64,000 bases of DNA, from the NCBI RefSeq assembly GCF_001625215.2, contig NC_030387.2, positions 34,185,606 to 34,249,605 of the forward strand. The letters are read 5' to 3'. The translations under genes were made by a program, and so were the position numbers. Origin of the DNA: Daucus carota subsp. sativus (taxonomy: Eukaryota; Streptophyta; Magnoliopsida; Apiales; Apiaceae). Below are positions 21,190 to 33,659 of the stretch, in pieces (positions within the stretch are counted from its first letter, which is position 1; every line of letters starts with the position of its first letter). The notes under the pieces are model-generated. The model worked only from the letters and a program-made list of their open reading frames with translations, did no database searches and was not told where the DNA came from.

Positions 21190-21341
21190 TGTTTTATCAA
21201 GAATATTGATATTGAATGAATTGAATATTGATATTGAAATATTGAATTGATATTGATTACTAATGGGTTTGGCAGATAAAACTTCAGACCTTTTGTTTAG
21301 TGGGCCTGCGAAATAAGCTAATGACTAGGTTTGCTTCTTTA

Positions 21342-21588
21342 GTGGGTGTTTGGCGGGGCTTTTAAGCTCCGCTTCTGGACTTTTAAGTTGGAAGCACTTA
21401 TTCGTACCGTTTGTGTAAAAAGTCGAGAAGCACTTAAAAAAAGCTACGATTCCTAGCTTTTGTTTCATGACTTCTACTTTTTTGCCAAACACTTTAATCA
21501 CTTATAAGTCTTAACTAACTTCTAACTTCTACTTCACTTTTTTATTTTAAGCAAGAAGCACTTATTTTAAGCTCAGCCAAACGGCCCC
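21342..21588. mobile_element. Harbinger/Tourist-like MITE (copy 2)
   Basis: Ends GTGGGTGTTTGGCGGGGC and, read inward, GGGGCCGTTTGGCTGAGC, with TTA duplicated at 21339-21341 and 21589-21591. 247 bp. Copy 1 has the empty site TTA at 2874-2876. Confidence 0.88.
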
Positions 21589-21722
21589 TTAGATTTTCGT
21601 GGCCCAATCAATAACATGATTACATTTTAAGAGGATATGAGATCAATTTGCTACGAACAAAGGTTGTTCAATTTGTTACTATGTAATAAAATATCGAGAA
21701 AAATAAGTTTGATTATATTAAA

Positions 21723-23111
21723 CTAGTTGAGAAGCCGCGCGTTGCGGCGGCCTATAAAAATTATATTAATGATTTAATATTAATATTTGTAGAATAAAAT
21801 AATTTTATGGATGTTTATAAAAAGTATATTAATGATTCAAAATTAATATTTGTAGGATAAAATAAATTTTATATTATGAAAATCTTGATGTAATACCACT
21901 AATAATATATAAAATTGCAAAACTGGACTATAATTCATGATGAAAAAATGAAAATAAATTTAAGCACGTAATTAACAATTTAAAGTACGATGAATCTTAA
22001 TTTTATTTATGTTTTTTTTAAAGTAATCGTGTTCTTACATTGTCACCTCCTCCAATTTTTTTGATTGATTGTGCACAAAAGGTTGCTTGAACGGAGCAAA
22101 CAGATAATACATGAATAATTTTTTTCCGTATACAAAATAAATCATATAAAAATTAACAACAACAAACATGTCCGATGAACAAAACAAATATTATAAAATA
22201 ATAACCAACAAACATACCTCACTAATAGTTAATTTATTGACCATCAATATCATGTCAAGACTTTATTTTTTTTCCCATATTTGGATTTGTCGACTCCTAC
22301 GTAGCGGTCTCTAACTACCTTTGCTTGCAACAATTTTTATTTTTTTAATACTGTATAAACAGCCTTCATTTTTCGTTGCAGAAGAACGACACAACCGAGT
22401 TAGAAATCGAAAGACAACTATCACCAGAGGTAGATAGGGTTGTGATATTGAGAGAGAGGATGTTGTGTTTAGATGATCCAAAATCCTACAATCTATAGAG
22501 ATATTTATAGGTGCAGAGAGACTTATATGCTACTCTTTTCCATAATTAAATAATCTGAAATAAAATCAGATTAAAATTTTCAAGTTTCTATATTCCATAA
22601 ATAATCTGAAACAAAATCAGATTCTGAAACTTGCTTCCAATATACCCAAAACTAAAAAAATAGTTCTACTCTTTCCCATAATTAAATAATCTGAAACAAA
22701 ATCAAATTAAAATTTTCAAGTTTCTATATTCCATAAATAATCTGAAACAAAATCAGATTCTTAAACTTGCTTCCAATATACCCAAAACTAAAAAAGGTAG
22801 TTATAATTTTTGATAATTTTCATTAAAAAATTCTAGAAAATTAGAAAAATAGAACGAAGCGATGTGAGAGGCGCCACATACACGCTCCTCGCTTCTCCTT
22901 TATATAAGTATATAATCTGAAACAAAATCAGATTAAAATTTTCAAATTTCTATATTCCATAAATAATCTGAAACAAAATCAGATTCTGAAATTTGCTTCC
23001 AATATACCCAAAACTAAAAAAAGTAGTTTTAATTTTTGATAATTTTCATTCAAAAATTATAGAAAATTAGAAAATTAGTACGAAGCGATCTGAGAGACGC
23101 CACGTACACTT
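21723..23111 (-). mobile_element. Non-autonomous Helitron block, reverse orientation (copy 2)
   Basis: Same element as at 3008-4400, starting with CTAG and the GCCGCGCG-loop-CGGCGGC hairpin and ending where the 200-bp flanking repeat resumes. It differs from copy 1 by scattered substitutions and a few base pairs in the AATCTGAAA repeats. Confidence 0.7.
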
Positions 23112-24102
23112 GTCAGATAAAACTTGAGACCTTTTGTTTAGTGGGCCTGCGAAATAACCTAATGACTAGGTTTGCTTCTTTAGATTTTCGTGGCCCAATC
23201 AATAACATCATTACATTTTAATAGGAGGATATGAGATCAATTTGCTACGAACAAAGGTTGTTCAATATGTTATGTAATAAAATATCGAGAAAAATAAGTT
23301 TGATTATATTAAATTTGTGTAAGTTGTCAGCAGACAGCTAGTACTCATATAAATGTGTACATTATGTATTTCATGTCTATGTGACTTTTTGCATGTGATT
23401 AAAATGTGTAAAATAGATATTTTTGGTTATTATTTAATGAATAAAATTATGAAATTATATATTTTTATAATATGAGATGATGGAAAATAAGTTTGATTCA
23501 ACTAAATTTGTTTTGAGCCGACTCATGTCTATTTATTTTTTCGAGTGATATAAAATTTATAACATACATGTTTTTGATTATTAGTTTCTAAAATAAAAAT
23601 TTGAGTTATAAACATTTTATTGACCAACATTTGATAAATAAAAACTTTTTTATAATTTAAAATTATGTGTAAAAAATCAAAATAATATGAATAAAGTAGT
23701 GGAAAAGAGAAAGAAAAGTGGGTGAAGTGGCAGGCGGGACCCATTGATTTTTAATGTATAAAAGGAAAATAGTGGAGTAAAAATAGTGTGAAATGAAAAA
23801 AAAAGTAGACAAATGATGGTACCATTGACAATTTTTGGTAATTTTTTTTTTTGGGTAAATGAGGGCGGCACCTCGTGAGAATTTATAAATAGAAAAGAGA
23901 ATTTACAACGAGAGGACTCCTCTCAACCACCACCTCTAAGAACAGACTCGAAGAGGCAGCACCAACCAAGAAGAAATAAACCAGAATAACAGTAAAAAAC
24001 AACAAAATCTCCAACGGATAAACACCGCGAAAGCTAAGCAAGAAAAGCACTACAAAAGACACAAAAACTCCTGCCGAGGCAAAATTTTTTTTTTTTTTTT
24101 TT

Positions 24103-24591
24103 AAGCACTTGACTGATCGATCCGGTTGCGAAAAATGTGTCTGCCAAGAGTTTGTTGCTGTATTTTACCCTTCTCGTCTTCTTTGCCCTAGGTTTGCAAG
24201 CTTCGGCTGAGACTGATGTTCTTGATGGTATGTTTTTTGATGTTTCTTTATGTTTTACAATGAATCAGTATCTGGACCAATTGGAAACGTTTTCACAAGA
24301 CTCACAAATCTCAAAGAAATGCAGGATTTCTTCACCCTGAAGGTATATAAATGACATTGTTGTCTTTGCTGGAACATCTTAATGACATGTATTTTATGTC
24401 AATTATATATAAAAGTCTTATACAGGTGGGATTCATTGTAAAACGTAAAGAAACATAAAAAAACATACCATCGAGAACATGTCTCAGCCGAAGCTTGCAA
24501 ACCTAGGGCAAAGAAGACAAGAAGAGTAAAATACAGCAACAAACTCCTGGCAGACATATTTTTCGCAACCGGATCGATCAGTCAAGTACTT
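24103..24591. repeat. Long inverted repeat (hairpin locus), copy 2
   Basis: Arms 24103-24266 and 24430-24591, same design as copy 1. Here the right arm reads CCAGGAG where copy 1 reads CCAGTAG, so the arms are slightly more alike than in copy 1. The left arm again has GTG in place of ATG. Confidence 0.85.
24137..24342 (+). pseudogene. Two-exon fragment of a secreted-protein gene (copy 2)
   Basis: Exons 24137-24227 and 24269-24342, same as copy 1. Exon 2 differs by TCC to TCT and CTC to CTG, both silent in the spliced frame. The unspliced frame stops at the second change, so the splice-frame reading is the one that stays open in all copies. Confidence 0.55.
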
Positions 24592-24599
24592 AAACTATA

Positions 24600-24875
24600 C
24601 TCCCTCCGTCCCAGTCCCCACGCATTTCTTTAATTACACTTCATCCAATTTTGGACATTTCAAAACTTACCAAAAAATAATCAATGGGTCCCACTATTTG
24701 TCCACTTTTCTTTTCTTTTCAAACTACTTTTACTCCACTCTTTTCCTTTTATACATTAAAAATCAATGGGTACCGCCACTTCACGCACTTTTCTTTCTTT
24801 TTTCCACTATTTTATTCATATTTCTTAACCTCCGTGTCCAACCCATTCGATAAGAAATGGGAGGGACGGAAGGAG
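24600..24875. mobile_element. Stowaway MITE (copy 2)
   Basis: Same element and same insertion point as at 5883-6158, TA at 24598-24599 and 24876-24877. It therefore predates the tandem duplication. Confidence 0.88.
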
Positions 24876-26198
24876 TATCATTCAATAACGCAGTCTCGGC
24901 TGTAGCGAAATCAGGCAAAGTGAAAACAGAGAAAAGAATCAATGCAATGACGACGTATAAACCGTAAAGAGGACAAGTAGTAGAGAGGATAGTAAAAGTA
25001 GAAAGCAAGAAAAGGATTAATACAGAGGAGGCGTGAATCTTGAAGAACAAGGAAGCAAATACAGTATAAAATCAGGGAGAAACTTGTTAACTAGAGATAC
25101 ATATGCAGGCTGAAACGTTTATGTAGTCGCAAAAGCGTGTGAGCACGGAAAGAATATGCACCCCCGTCCGACGCGTGACTTCTCTACCAAACTACCAAAG
25201 TATAAGTGATGTAAAATGGCCACAAAATTTTATATGATTTTTTATTAAACAAATTTTCTTATGGGTGTTTTCATATCGACATTAAAGCTTTATTGTCTAA
25301 GCGTCCCCGGTCATCTTTGCATGTGCGAGGGTAGATGGTAAACTTTCTTGAACGAAAGGAACTCCTGGCACCAGCTTTTGTATTCTGATACAATTCGTTA
25401 TACGAGAAAGTATCTTGTGACAAAAAAAAAATTCTTTTAAATCAACCAGCTAGCACTGGAAATTAATTTGTATAAGATATTGAAAATTTACCAAATATAC
25501 TATATTTTTATTATCTTCCAAAAATATTTACGAAAATATCATATGTGACTATAAGTAATTATATATAAATTTTTTTTAATACGATCAGTAATCAAATACA
25601 AAGCAATTTTTTTTTGAAAAAATTTGGAGTTACTTTCTATTGCATTATATGTTAACTTCTCCGGTCACTTATTTGCAACACAATTTATTTATTAAAAAAT
25701 TCAGAAAAATGAAAGTTTTGCATATTTTTAATAAAATATTTTGAATAAATTAAAAAAAAGGGGAGAGTATATTTTTCAAAAAAGAGTATTTTATAAAATC
25801 TATTATATTAATAATAGCCCAACATGGGGCATCCACTAACATCCATTTCTTTCATACTACTGTGCTAACTTGACATTTGTGTTTTACTACCATACATATA
25901 ATATGTATGCGTCGTGTGAACAAAAAAATATTTAATATTTTATTTTGAGAAACTTAATAAGTTGAAAGAGTTGATAGAACTTAAATAAGTTAATATTTAA
26001 TATTATTTCAATTCATAAATTCAAGTTGTCTAGACATCTAAAACGTTTCAACATGATTGTTTTTGAGCTAATTATATTGACATCAAAATCATCTAATTTT
26101 AAATTATTCATACCTTATGAGACCGATTAAATTTCAAAATACAAATATGTCTAATATATTCATATTTAAAATACTCATGAAATACTAAGCAAATTATA

Positions 26199-26217
26199 CG
26201 CGCGCGCGCACACACAC
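26199..26217. repeat. (CG)n(CA)n microsatellite
   Basis: Short alternating purine-pyrimidine run with Z-DNA-like composition; same at 45690-45708 in copy 3. Confidence 0.9.
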
Positions 26218-28310
26218 TAAATTAAACTACTAATTTAAATTGCAAGACATTTAATTCATTTGAAAAGACTAATTTATTCTTGTAATTTGATAAAATTTAA
26301 CTTCATGAATCCACTAAACTTTACCTCTTTTTTTACCACTATGTCAAATGATATTTGTATTCTAATATAATACATATAATATGTATATGCCATGTGAACA
26401 AAAAAATATTTGACATTTTATTTAGACAGACTTAAATACCATCAATTTTCAATAATGATTTTATTTTTTATATTTATTAATATATAATATATCATCTAAT
26501 AATATAAATTTATAATAAATGATTTGTAGTCTATTTTTTATTTATAGAGATAATTTCTGTATCATAAAAGTGACTGGATTAAAAATCGTAAATTCTGAAA
26601 ATATATTATTTAAGAATAATTTGTCTCAGTCTGAGATAACGTTGTCTTTAAAAGAAACAGTTGCGGAAATGGTACATGAATTCGACCCGATATGTGCTAA
26701 TATATCATTTTATATTTAAATGATGGTTACTTTTGAAAATGATGCGTTCTCGAATGCAGCATATGGCTAATAACGTTATATTCACCTGCATTTCGCCTAT
26801 ATAAAGCACTACAATTGAATATTAATTAGTATTTTATCATGTACGTGTACGTAGATATGATAATATCTATATATTTAGTAATTAAAACTTCAATCATGAA
26901 TAGATGATTAATCAGATTCATAGACAAAATATGTTTGACTGAAATTTTTCCAATAAGTAAAAAATCAAGTAAAATCATCTATAGAATGAGAAATGAAAAT
27001 TGGTATGATTGTTATGATTGATATATACATACTGAACTAGCTTATAAGATTAAAATAACAAAAATCAATTTTGTGTGTCAAGATTTATGAAAAAAAATAT
27101 ATAAAAAAATGGTCATTCTTTCCCCATATCATATAATTAAGTAATAGTAACTTATCTTTAAATTAGTTTTCATTTAAATTATACATCTTTTTAGTCTAAT
27201 AATTGGATTATGTTTCGTTTTAAATATATTAGATGATTATTAAAAATTAACAAACAAACTAAATGAATTAAAACATGAATTTGTGTTTATACAAGATAAA
27301 ATTTAAAAATAATGTAGATGATTCGACTGTAGATAAATGTATGAGTTGTACTGATTTGCACTATTGATCAAATATGTCGAAAGTACAAATCGTCCGTCTT
27401 AGATTTTATTAGAATAATGAGTGTATATTTGTTTTTCTTGCCTTTAATGGTACAATCTTTATAGGAATCATTTTTGTCAAGTTAATTTCTATAATTTAGA
27501 TGATATACTTAAATATTGTATTTGACATGTAGTATGTCATTGCGAATACAGTATCTTATATCACTTAAATACATGTAAAGCCGTGTAAAACATACTTTTC
27601 ATACTATACTTTAGAGCGGAATATAATTAACTATAACTAAATATATTATATTGTCGATTACGATACACTAACTTATAACTCGTATGATATATACACGTGT
27701 GTATTTAAATTGCTAATAATTTTCTCATATGTGTTAAAATGAATAATTTATTTGGATATGTTGTTGACCGGATTCGAACCCTTAATCTTTAGTGGCATAG
27801 ATGTAGAAATATAGAAAATTAAATCTAACAATTGTGGTCAATTTAATCAAGTGATTTAATGGTTATAACTCACCGTACTGACTACAAACCGACGCTCAAA
27901 TTTTTTCATATTTAGCTTTGATAATATACTGGCTAATAACCCGTGCGATGCAGGTGTGTATTACAATAGTTAATAATTTTTTATATGTGTTTGAATTAAT
28001 AATTTATTATGATATGTTGTTGACGAGATTCGAAACTTGAAGTTGTTGTAGCATGGATGGAGAAATATGAAAATTTAAGTCAAATAAAATTGTTCAAACA
28101 AGTAAAATTCTTAAAATTGATGTAAAAAAGTAGCATACATTTTATGGTTAATCACGATAATATTAGAAAGTTAGAGCGATAGTCAAGACCATAAAATAAC
28201 TAAATGTTCATAAAATATATATATCAACAATCATCTTAAATTTTAAAATATTAAACTGATCGCATCAAATTATTCAAAAACAAAAACTAATCTCTATAAA
28301 AATCAAATTA

Positions 28311-28321
28311 CTAGATACCGG
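28311..28321 (-). mobile_element. Damaged Helitron 3' terminus (copy 2)
   Basis: CTAGATAC is followed directly by CGGGTTTTAG. In copy 3 (57433-57461) the same words are separated by 17 bp that complete the hairpin CCCGTGCCTTGCACGGG. Copy 2 has lost that hairpin. Confidence 0.65.
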
Positions 28322-28589
28322 GTTTTAGGGCTTTCTATTAATAATAGCCTAACATGGGCATGTGAGCAAGTAAATTATGAGACTTTTTATTCATGTGAAA
28401 AGACATGTTTATCCTTTTGTCTAATATTTGTTTAAAAAATTATGGCTTTGAAGAATCGAACTCGAGAGCATTCACTAACATCTCATTCTTTCGTACCACT
28501 ACGCTGCCTTGTCATTTGTGTTTTAATACCATACATATAATACCTATGTGTCGTGTGAACAAAAGAATAATTGATATTTATTTATTTTA

Positions 28590-28680
28590 ACGTAGGAATC
28601 CGCAGCCGCTACTCTTCATTTGCGCACTGGGTAAACCCACGAGCTCACACAATAGAGCTACAAACCACGTGAACCATATT
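28590..28680 (-). mobile_element. SINE-like fragment (copy 2)
   Basis: On the minus strand TGTGAGCTCGTGGGTTTACC, CAGTGCGC and GTAGCGGCTGCGGATTCC resemble the 3' half of plant tRNA-derived SINEs as I remember them. No A/B boxes or tail are intact. Same fragment at about 57729-57819. Confidence 0.3.
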
Positions 28681-29831
28681 TTATTTTGAGAAACTTAATC
28701 ACCATCAGTTTTAAATTAATTCATGAGTTATTTTATTCATTTGAAAAGAGAACTGAAACATAAACTCTCAAATAAGTTGAAAATTTTGATAGCACTTGAA
28801 TAAGTTAATATTTAAAATTATTTTAATTCATGAATTCAAGTTGCTTAAACATCCAAAACGTTTTAACATGAACGTCTTTGAGCTAATCATATTGACATCA
28901 AAATCATCTGCATTTCATCTAGATAGAGCACTACAATTGAATATCAATTAGCATCTTATTATGTACGTATACATAGATATGATAATATATATTTAGTAAT
29001 TAAAACTTCAACTATGAATAGATATTATTGAGCGGATTCAAAGACGAAATATGTTTGACTGAATTTCTTTCTATAAGTGAAAAAATAAATAATCATCAAT
29101 AGAATGGAAAATGAAAATTTGTATAATAGTTATGATTGAAAATACAGAAATGATATGTACATACTAAATTAGCTTTTAAGGTTAATATAACAAAAATCAA
29201 TTTTATGTGTTAAGATTTATTAAAAAATTGTCATCCTCTCTCCATATCATATAATTAAGTAGTCAAATCAAGCGTGGTTACAAATTAGGATTATATTGGT
29301 CATTCACAGGTATTTATTCACAAAAATTTTATATGTAACTCAGGAAATTTAAGGAGCCTAGACATAGAATCCAATGATTCAGACCCCAACTCACTGAAGT
29401 TCAATTTTGTATACCAAACTCAATGTCAGATGCCACATTTGGAGCATTAGTCCTGTAATATGCAACCAAGAAAGTAAGCAAGCTTTTTGCAGACACGGGT
29501 CAGCTGGACATAGCCTCAGCATAAGCATCTGCATGTTATCACTGGCTGAAGTCTTGAACATCTGATTAATTTGCATTCTTCATTAAACCAGTTGATCACA
29601 TAGTGACATTGTTTAAAGTGTTCAGTAGATTCTTTTTTTAACCAATAACATGATATCACCTGCTGTAGTGCCGTCTGTGCTGTGACTGTACTTTAGGGTG
29701 GGTATCAGTTAAAACCTTTAAGGACAAAATGAATATACTTAGCATCAAAATATAATTTTCATTTTCCCCAAATAACGAAGTGTACTAAATTACATATAAT
29801 ACATCTTTATTGAGCCTATATAAAGTTATAC

Positions 29832-29954
29832 CTCCGTCAGCTTAGGCACAATTTTGGGAAGGCACTGAGACAGCTGCTGAGGAGCACAGTAAGCCATTGC
29901 ACCTAGAAGCTGAACACTACTTTGCTTTGTCCGCCAAGCTTTATCCTCCAGACC
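29832..29954 (-). pseudogene. Captured exon of GCN1 / ILITYHIA (copy 2)
   Basis: A 123-bp exon with intact acceptor (TTTATGTCAG, ending 29955) and donor (ACGGAG/GTATAA). It encodes 41 residues starting GLEDKAWRTKQSSVQLLGAM and continuing AYCAPQQLSQCLPKIVPKLT. This matches the HEAT-repeat region of GCN1 (ILITYHIA in plants), the very large activator of the eIF2-alpha kinase GCN2. The neighbouring sequence holds no further GCN1 exon I can recognise, although the intron-exon borders show it came from genomic DNA rather than a processed transcript. It is a fragment, presumably captured by the surrounding Helitron. Confidence 0.85.
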
Positions 29955-30547
29955 CTGACATAAATATGCAATTTTAAGATATATTGAGCCATTACAGAAA
30001 AATGCACTTTAAACATCCTGGTTCTAACAGATTCTCTCCTGGAGAACTTACTTAATAGTTGCACAATACCTGCAAATGGGAGGGAAATAGCCTCTGTAAT
30101 CTGGATATTGACATTTATAATTTAGCTATTCCTACAATGCATGGAAATGGACCTCATCTGATTCAAGATAATGTGGCTTTGTATACTACATACAGGGGCC
30201 TGTACTACTGCTGGCACCCAACACATAAAGTTGATAAGCTGTAGAATCAAATTATCCCGGAAACCTGTAAATGAAAGTAGTGGCTATAGTTGTGAATCAA
30301 GTCCAGATCCATTACTTGGAGTAGACTCTGAGAAGTTTTAGTGCTAATAGTCACAAACCTCAATGCAACAGTCAACTTCACCAAAGTAATAAGAAGCAGT
30401 GATTTTCAAGAATAATTTTTCTACATCGGGGAAGAGAAAGTAACATTTTTATAGTCAATTTGAATCTGTAATATATTTCTGCACCAAACATTAATGGTGA
30501 AAATAATAACACTACAGCAAAGCTATAATATTTAAGCATGTTGATAC

Positions 30548-31458
30548 TAAATTGCTGAGAAAATGCGTTGTTTTCTCACCACCAGATAAGAGCTCTGCCA
30601 AATAAGGAGGTGGTTGTTTTTCGGGTTCCAGCTCTACTTGACCATTCCTACAACTAGGGGTGCCCGCGGGTCGGGTTGGGCGGGTTATATGTTACATCCT
30701 AACCCAACCCATTTAGTTCGGTTATTTTAATTTTTAACCCAACTAAAATTCGGTTTAAAATTCATCGGGTTGGGTCGGTTAGATTTTATTTCGGGTTGGG
30801 TCGGTTTGGGTTGGGTAGAATAGGTTACTAGAAAATGAGTGCGAGATAAGATCACTTAGTTTTGTAATTTCACAATTTTTCAAGAAAAGTTGAGCTCATC
30901 ATCGAGTTTGTTTGGCAATAGCTTAGTTCTTATTAACCTTCACAATCTTTTCAAGACAAGTTGAGCTCATTATCAAGTTTGTTTGCCAATAGCTTAGTTC
31001 TTATTAAGCGGAACTCATGATTCGTTCAAACTAGAAATCGTTTCATGCATTTATTATGAATTTAAGTAATATGTGATATAATGTTAGTTTAGATAGAAAG
31101 AAACCTAAAATTGTTTCAATAAAAACAAATAAAATATACTAAAATTAAATAAAATATGCGGGTCGGGTTAGAATGGGCGGGTTATAGGCAAAACCCTAAC
31201 CCAACCCATTTAAATCGGTTTTAATAATTTTCAACCCAATCAAAATTCGGGTTAAATATTTTCGGGTTGGTTTAGGGTTGGGTTGGGTCGGTTAGATCGG
31301 TTTGGGCGGGTTTTGATAACCCATGGGCACCCCTACCTACAACAGATTGAGAAAGACGGATCGCTATATTTTGCACCTTTGTTGTTCCGTTCCTCGTTCC
31401 ACATGACAGCCTTACATTTAGAACAAAGTTTTGTTGGTGGACCAAGGTACAAGTAGCC
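30548..31458 (-). pseudogene. Helitron-type protein fragment (copy 2), split by a hAT MITE
   Basis: Same coding piece as 6940-7161, in two parts: 31336-31458 (GYLYLGPPTKLCSKCKAVMW to FSICC) and 30548-30654 (NGQVELEPEKQPPPYLAELL). The 681-bp MITE at 30655-31335 separates them after the CC codons. Removing the MITE and one target duplication restores the same frame as in copy 1. Confidence 0.7.
30655..31335. mobile_element. hAT-type MITE inserted in the Helitron-type exon (copy 2 only)
   Basis: Ends TAGGGGTGCCCG and, read inward, TAGGGGTGCCCATGGG; exact 8-bp duplication CCTACAAC at 30647-30654 and 31336-31343. The empty site is in copy 1 (TTCCTACAACAGATTG near 7040). Rich in GGGTTGGG words. 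Confidence 0.92.
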
Positions 31459-31726
31459 TTTCCAGAAATTTGTAAACAATGCGGTTATGCAGAAGATGTA
31501 TGTGCATTCTACCGGTTTTTTTTGAATAATCATAGAAGCATGTAATAACTGAATTTTTGCAAACCAGGCAGATCTCCTTTGGTATCATTCTCGTCATGGG
31601 CTGTGTACTCAATGGCGGAGCCAGGAATAAAAATTAGGGAGCGCCAAAATAAACTAATTTTTTTCCCAACTACAAGTAGAAAAGTGCAAAAAAAAAAAGA
31701 GTCATAAACAACATAATTCATTACAA

Positions 31727-32247
31727 TTACCTGTTTAAAGTGCTCCCCTGTGAGAATCTTTGAAGTACCTCTTCAGTCTTTATGCTTAAGAAAATGTCTC
31801 GCTCAATATATGTTACCAAGAGATCATTTAACCATTCATCCCCAATCTTATTACGAAGCCGAGTCTTGACAATATTCATAGCAGAAAATGCTCTTTCCAC
31901 TCCAGCTGTTGCGACCGGTAAAAGCATAGCCAATTTGATAAGTAAATAAACCAAAGGATGAATCAAATGTTTTCTTGTCTCAACCATTTTTCTACCAAGT
32001 TCCGCAATTCCATCAAGATCCACAAATCTTTCATCCTCTTGAAAGTAGGCAGGAAGTGCCCATTCAAGTTCCATAATATGAACCGGTGAAAATTCAAACG
32101 GATACAATTTTGCAAAATTTAGCAATCTCTCCTTGTCAAATGCAGAAAATGAGTTTTGAGGATCAAGACATGACATACCGAAAAGTAATTCAGTACCAAT
32201 TTCGTCAAACCGGTCATTTAACTCTTGAACTTGTCTTTCCAAAATAT
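31727..32247 (-). pseudogene. hAT transposase C-terminal fragment (copy 2)
   Basis: Same 172-residue fragment as at 7430-7950 with the ERAFSAM dimerisation word; differs by a Thr/Ala and a Val/Ile change. No stops. Catalytic core absent. Confidence 0.88.
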
Positions 32248-32445
32248 CTATGAATATGTCATTGCGGTAGTGGTGTATAAATCAAAAATAATTAATTTTC
32301 TAAAATCTAATTACAAATACACAAATAAAATACTAAACTGAAATTACCTAAAAATTTGAATGAACTTTTGGAATTGGAAGAATCAAGAATGTTGAAGTTA
32401 TGAAGCGGAGAAGAGTAAAAGACTGAAGAGCGTGCTGTGTCTAGG

Positions 32446-32965
32446 TAGGGGTGTCAATGGATCGGATCTGGATCGGATCAGGCACGATCCATATCCTGAT
32501 CTGTTTAATTTTACCGGATTCAGATCGGATTTCAACCGGATTTTTTAGAACACGATCCATATCCTAATCCGTAGGATTTCGGATTTTCGGATCGGAGCTC
32601 CGCTCCGTTTATATTTAAAAAAAAAAGTCTTCACCTATAAAAATTTGTTGGAATCACTAATAATAATAATTTATAAAATCAAAATGTGGTGTTTTAAAAT
32701 ACAAAAACACACTTGTTCAAATATTAGAGTCTTTAATAAATTCCGGAAGTTTAGGATTTAAAAACACTACGTTAACTTATAAATATTACAAATCTTCTAA
32801 TAAAATATTAGAAACTTTGAAATTTAAAAAAGTTGTACTAATGCAACTCAAAACTCTCAAACCAAATGTCTAATAAGTTCAACTATCCAAGTTCAAATGC
32901 TCTCTAATTTTATTTATTTATTTATATATGTAATATCTTAATAGAGTATATATATACACACATAA

Positions 32966-33012
<47 letters not shown>

Positions 33013-33192
33013 TCGGATCGGATTTTTTTCAAATCGGATCGTATTAAATCCATATCCTATACATATCGGATCGGATATTTTTCGGACCGGATTTTTTCCG
33101 GATCGGATATTATTTTAGGTGATCCATATCCGCTCCGTTAGCTCCTGGATCGGACCGGGTCGGACCGGATATGCGATCCATTGACACCCCTA
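32446..33192. mobile_element. hAT-type MITE nested in the hAT element (copy 2)
   Basis: Same as 8149-8914; TGTCTAGG at 32438-32445 and TGTCCAGG at 33193-33200. Shorter mainly because of the AT microsatellite. Confidence 0.88.
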
Positions 33193-33659
33193 TGTCCAGG
33201 GGCTCTGCTCGACTGCTCCGGTGCTTTTTAGTTTGTACCCGTCACTCACTCTGTCTTCACAATTCAAAAATCACAAATTGGGTATTGTTTTTTTTCTAAT
33301 ATTTTTCACTTAATTTGCTACTGCTCTCGCTTGCCGCTTCCCTGTTGCGTGGTTTTGTTATTTGATTTGTGGGCCTGGGCTTTCGGGACTAATGCTGGCT
33401 GGGCTGGGCTTCCAAAATCAAAAAAAAAAAAATTAAAATTTTTTGGCCCAATTCCAGGGAGGGCCTGGACCTACCCTGGCCTTAATGTGCCTCCGCCACT
33501 GTGTGTACTGTCCGCGTCTGGGCTCTGTGAAATTTCGAAGGTGATATACTTCTTTCAAAAATCCAAGACACATGCAAGGAACACGGAATTGCAGGGGATT
33601 AAAAGCTTGCAAACCTTCTTCTTCCTCAGTCAGTGTTAGTATCGTCATCCGCAACATTG

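Larger units (their letters stand above)
25561..30480. other. Region C of the unit (copy 2), absent from copy 1
   Basis: About 4.9 kb, very AT-rich, between ATATATAAATTTTTTTTAAT and the word AACATTAATGGTGAAAATAA shared with copy 1. It contains degenerate repeats, a CG/CA microsatellite, SINE-like pieces, a Helitron-type terminus and a GCN1 exon. The 66-residue ORF at 26519 has no recognisable domain. Confidence 0.75.
31610..33501 (-). mobile_element. Deleted hAT element (copy 2)
   Basis: Same element as at 7313 without the CACTA: 1,892 bp, TGTGTACT at 31602-31609 and 33502-33509. It contains the transposase C-terminus and the nested hAT MITE. Flanking gene sequence here retains about 12 bp (CGCGTCTGGGCT) that copy 1 has lost. 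Confidence 0.9.

Noticed and set aside
26519..26719. 66-residue plus-strand ORF conserved in copies 2 and 3
   Set aside because: Conservation only reflects the recent duplication; AT-rich composition and no recognisable domain.
27755..27900. GGTTCGAATCC on the minus strand as a tRNA or SINE B box (also 56885)
   Set aside because: No matching A box, no cloverleaf and no acceptor-stem pairing; not a tRNA gene.
29391..29576. 61-residue minus-strand ORF (also 58622-58807)
   Set aside because: Possibly exon debris next to the GCN1 exon, but the frame is not supported by splice sites and I recognise no homology.
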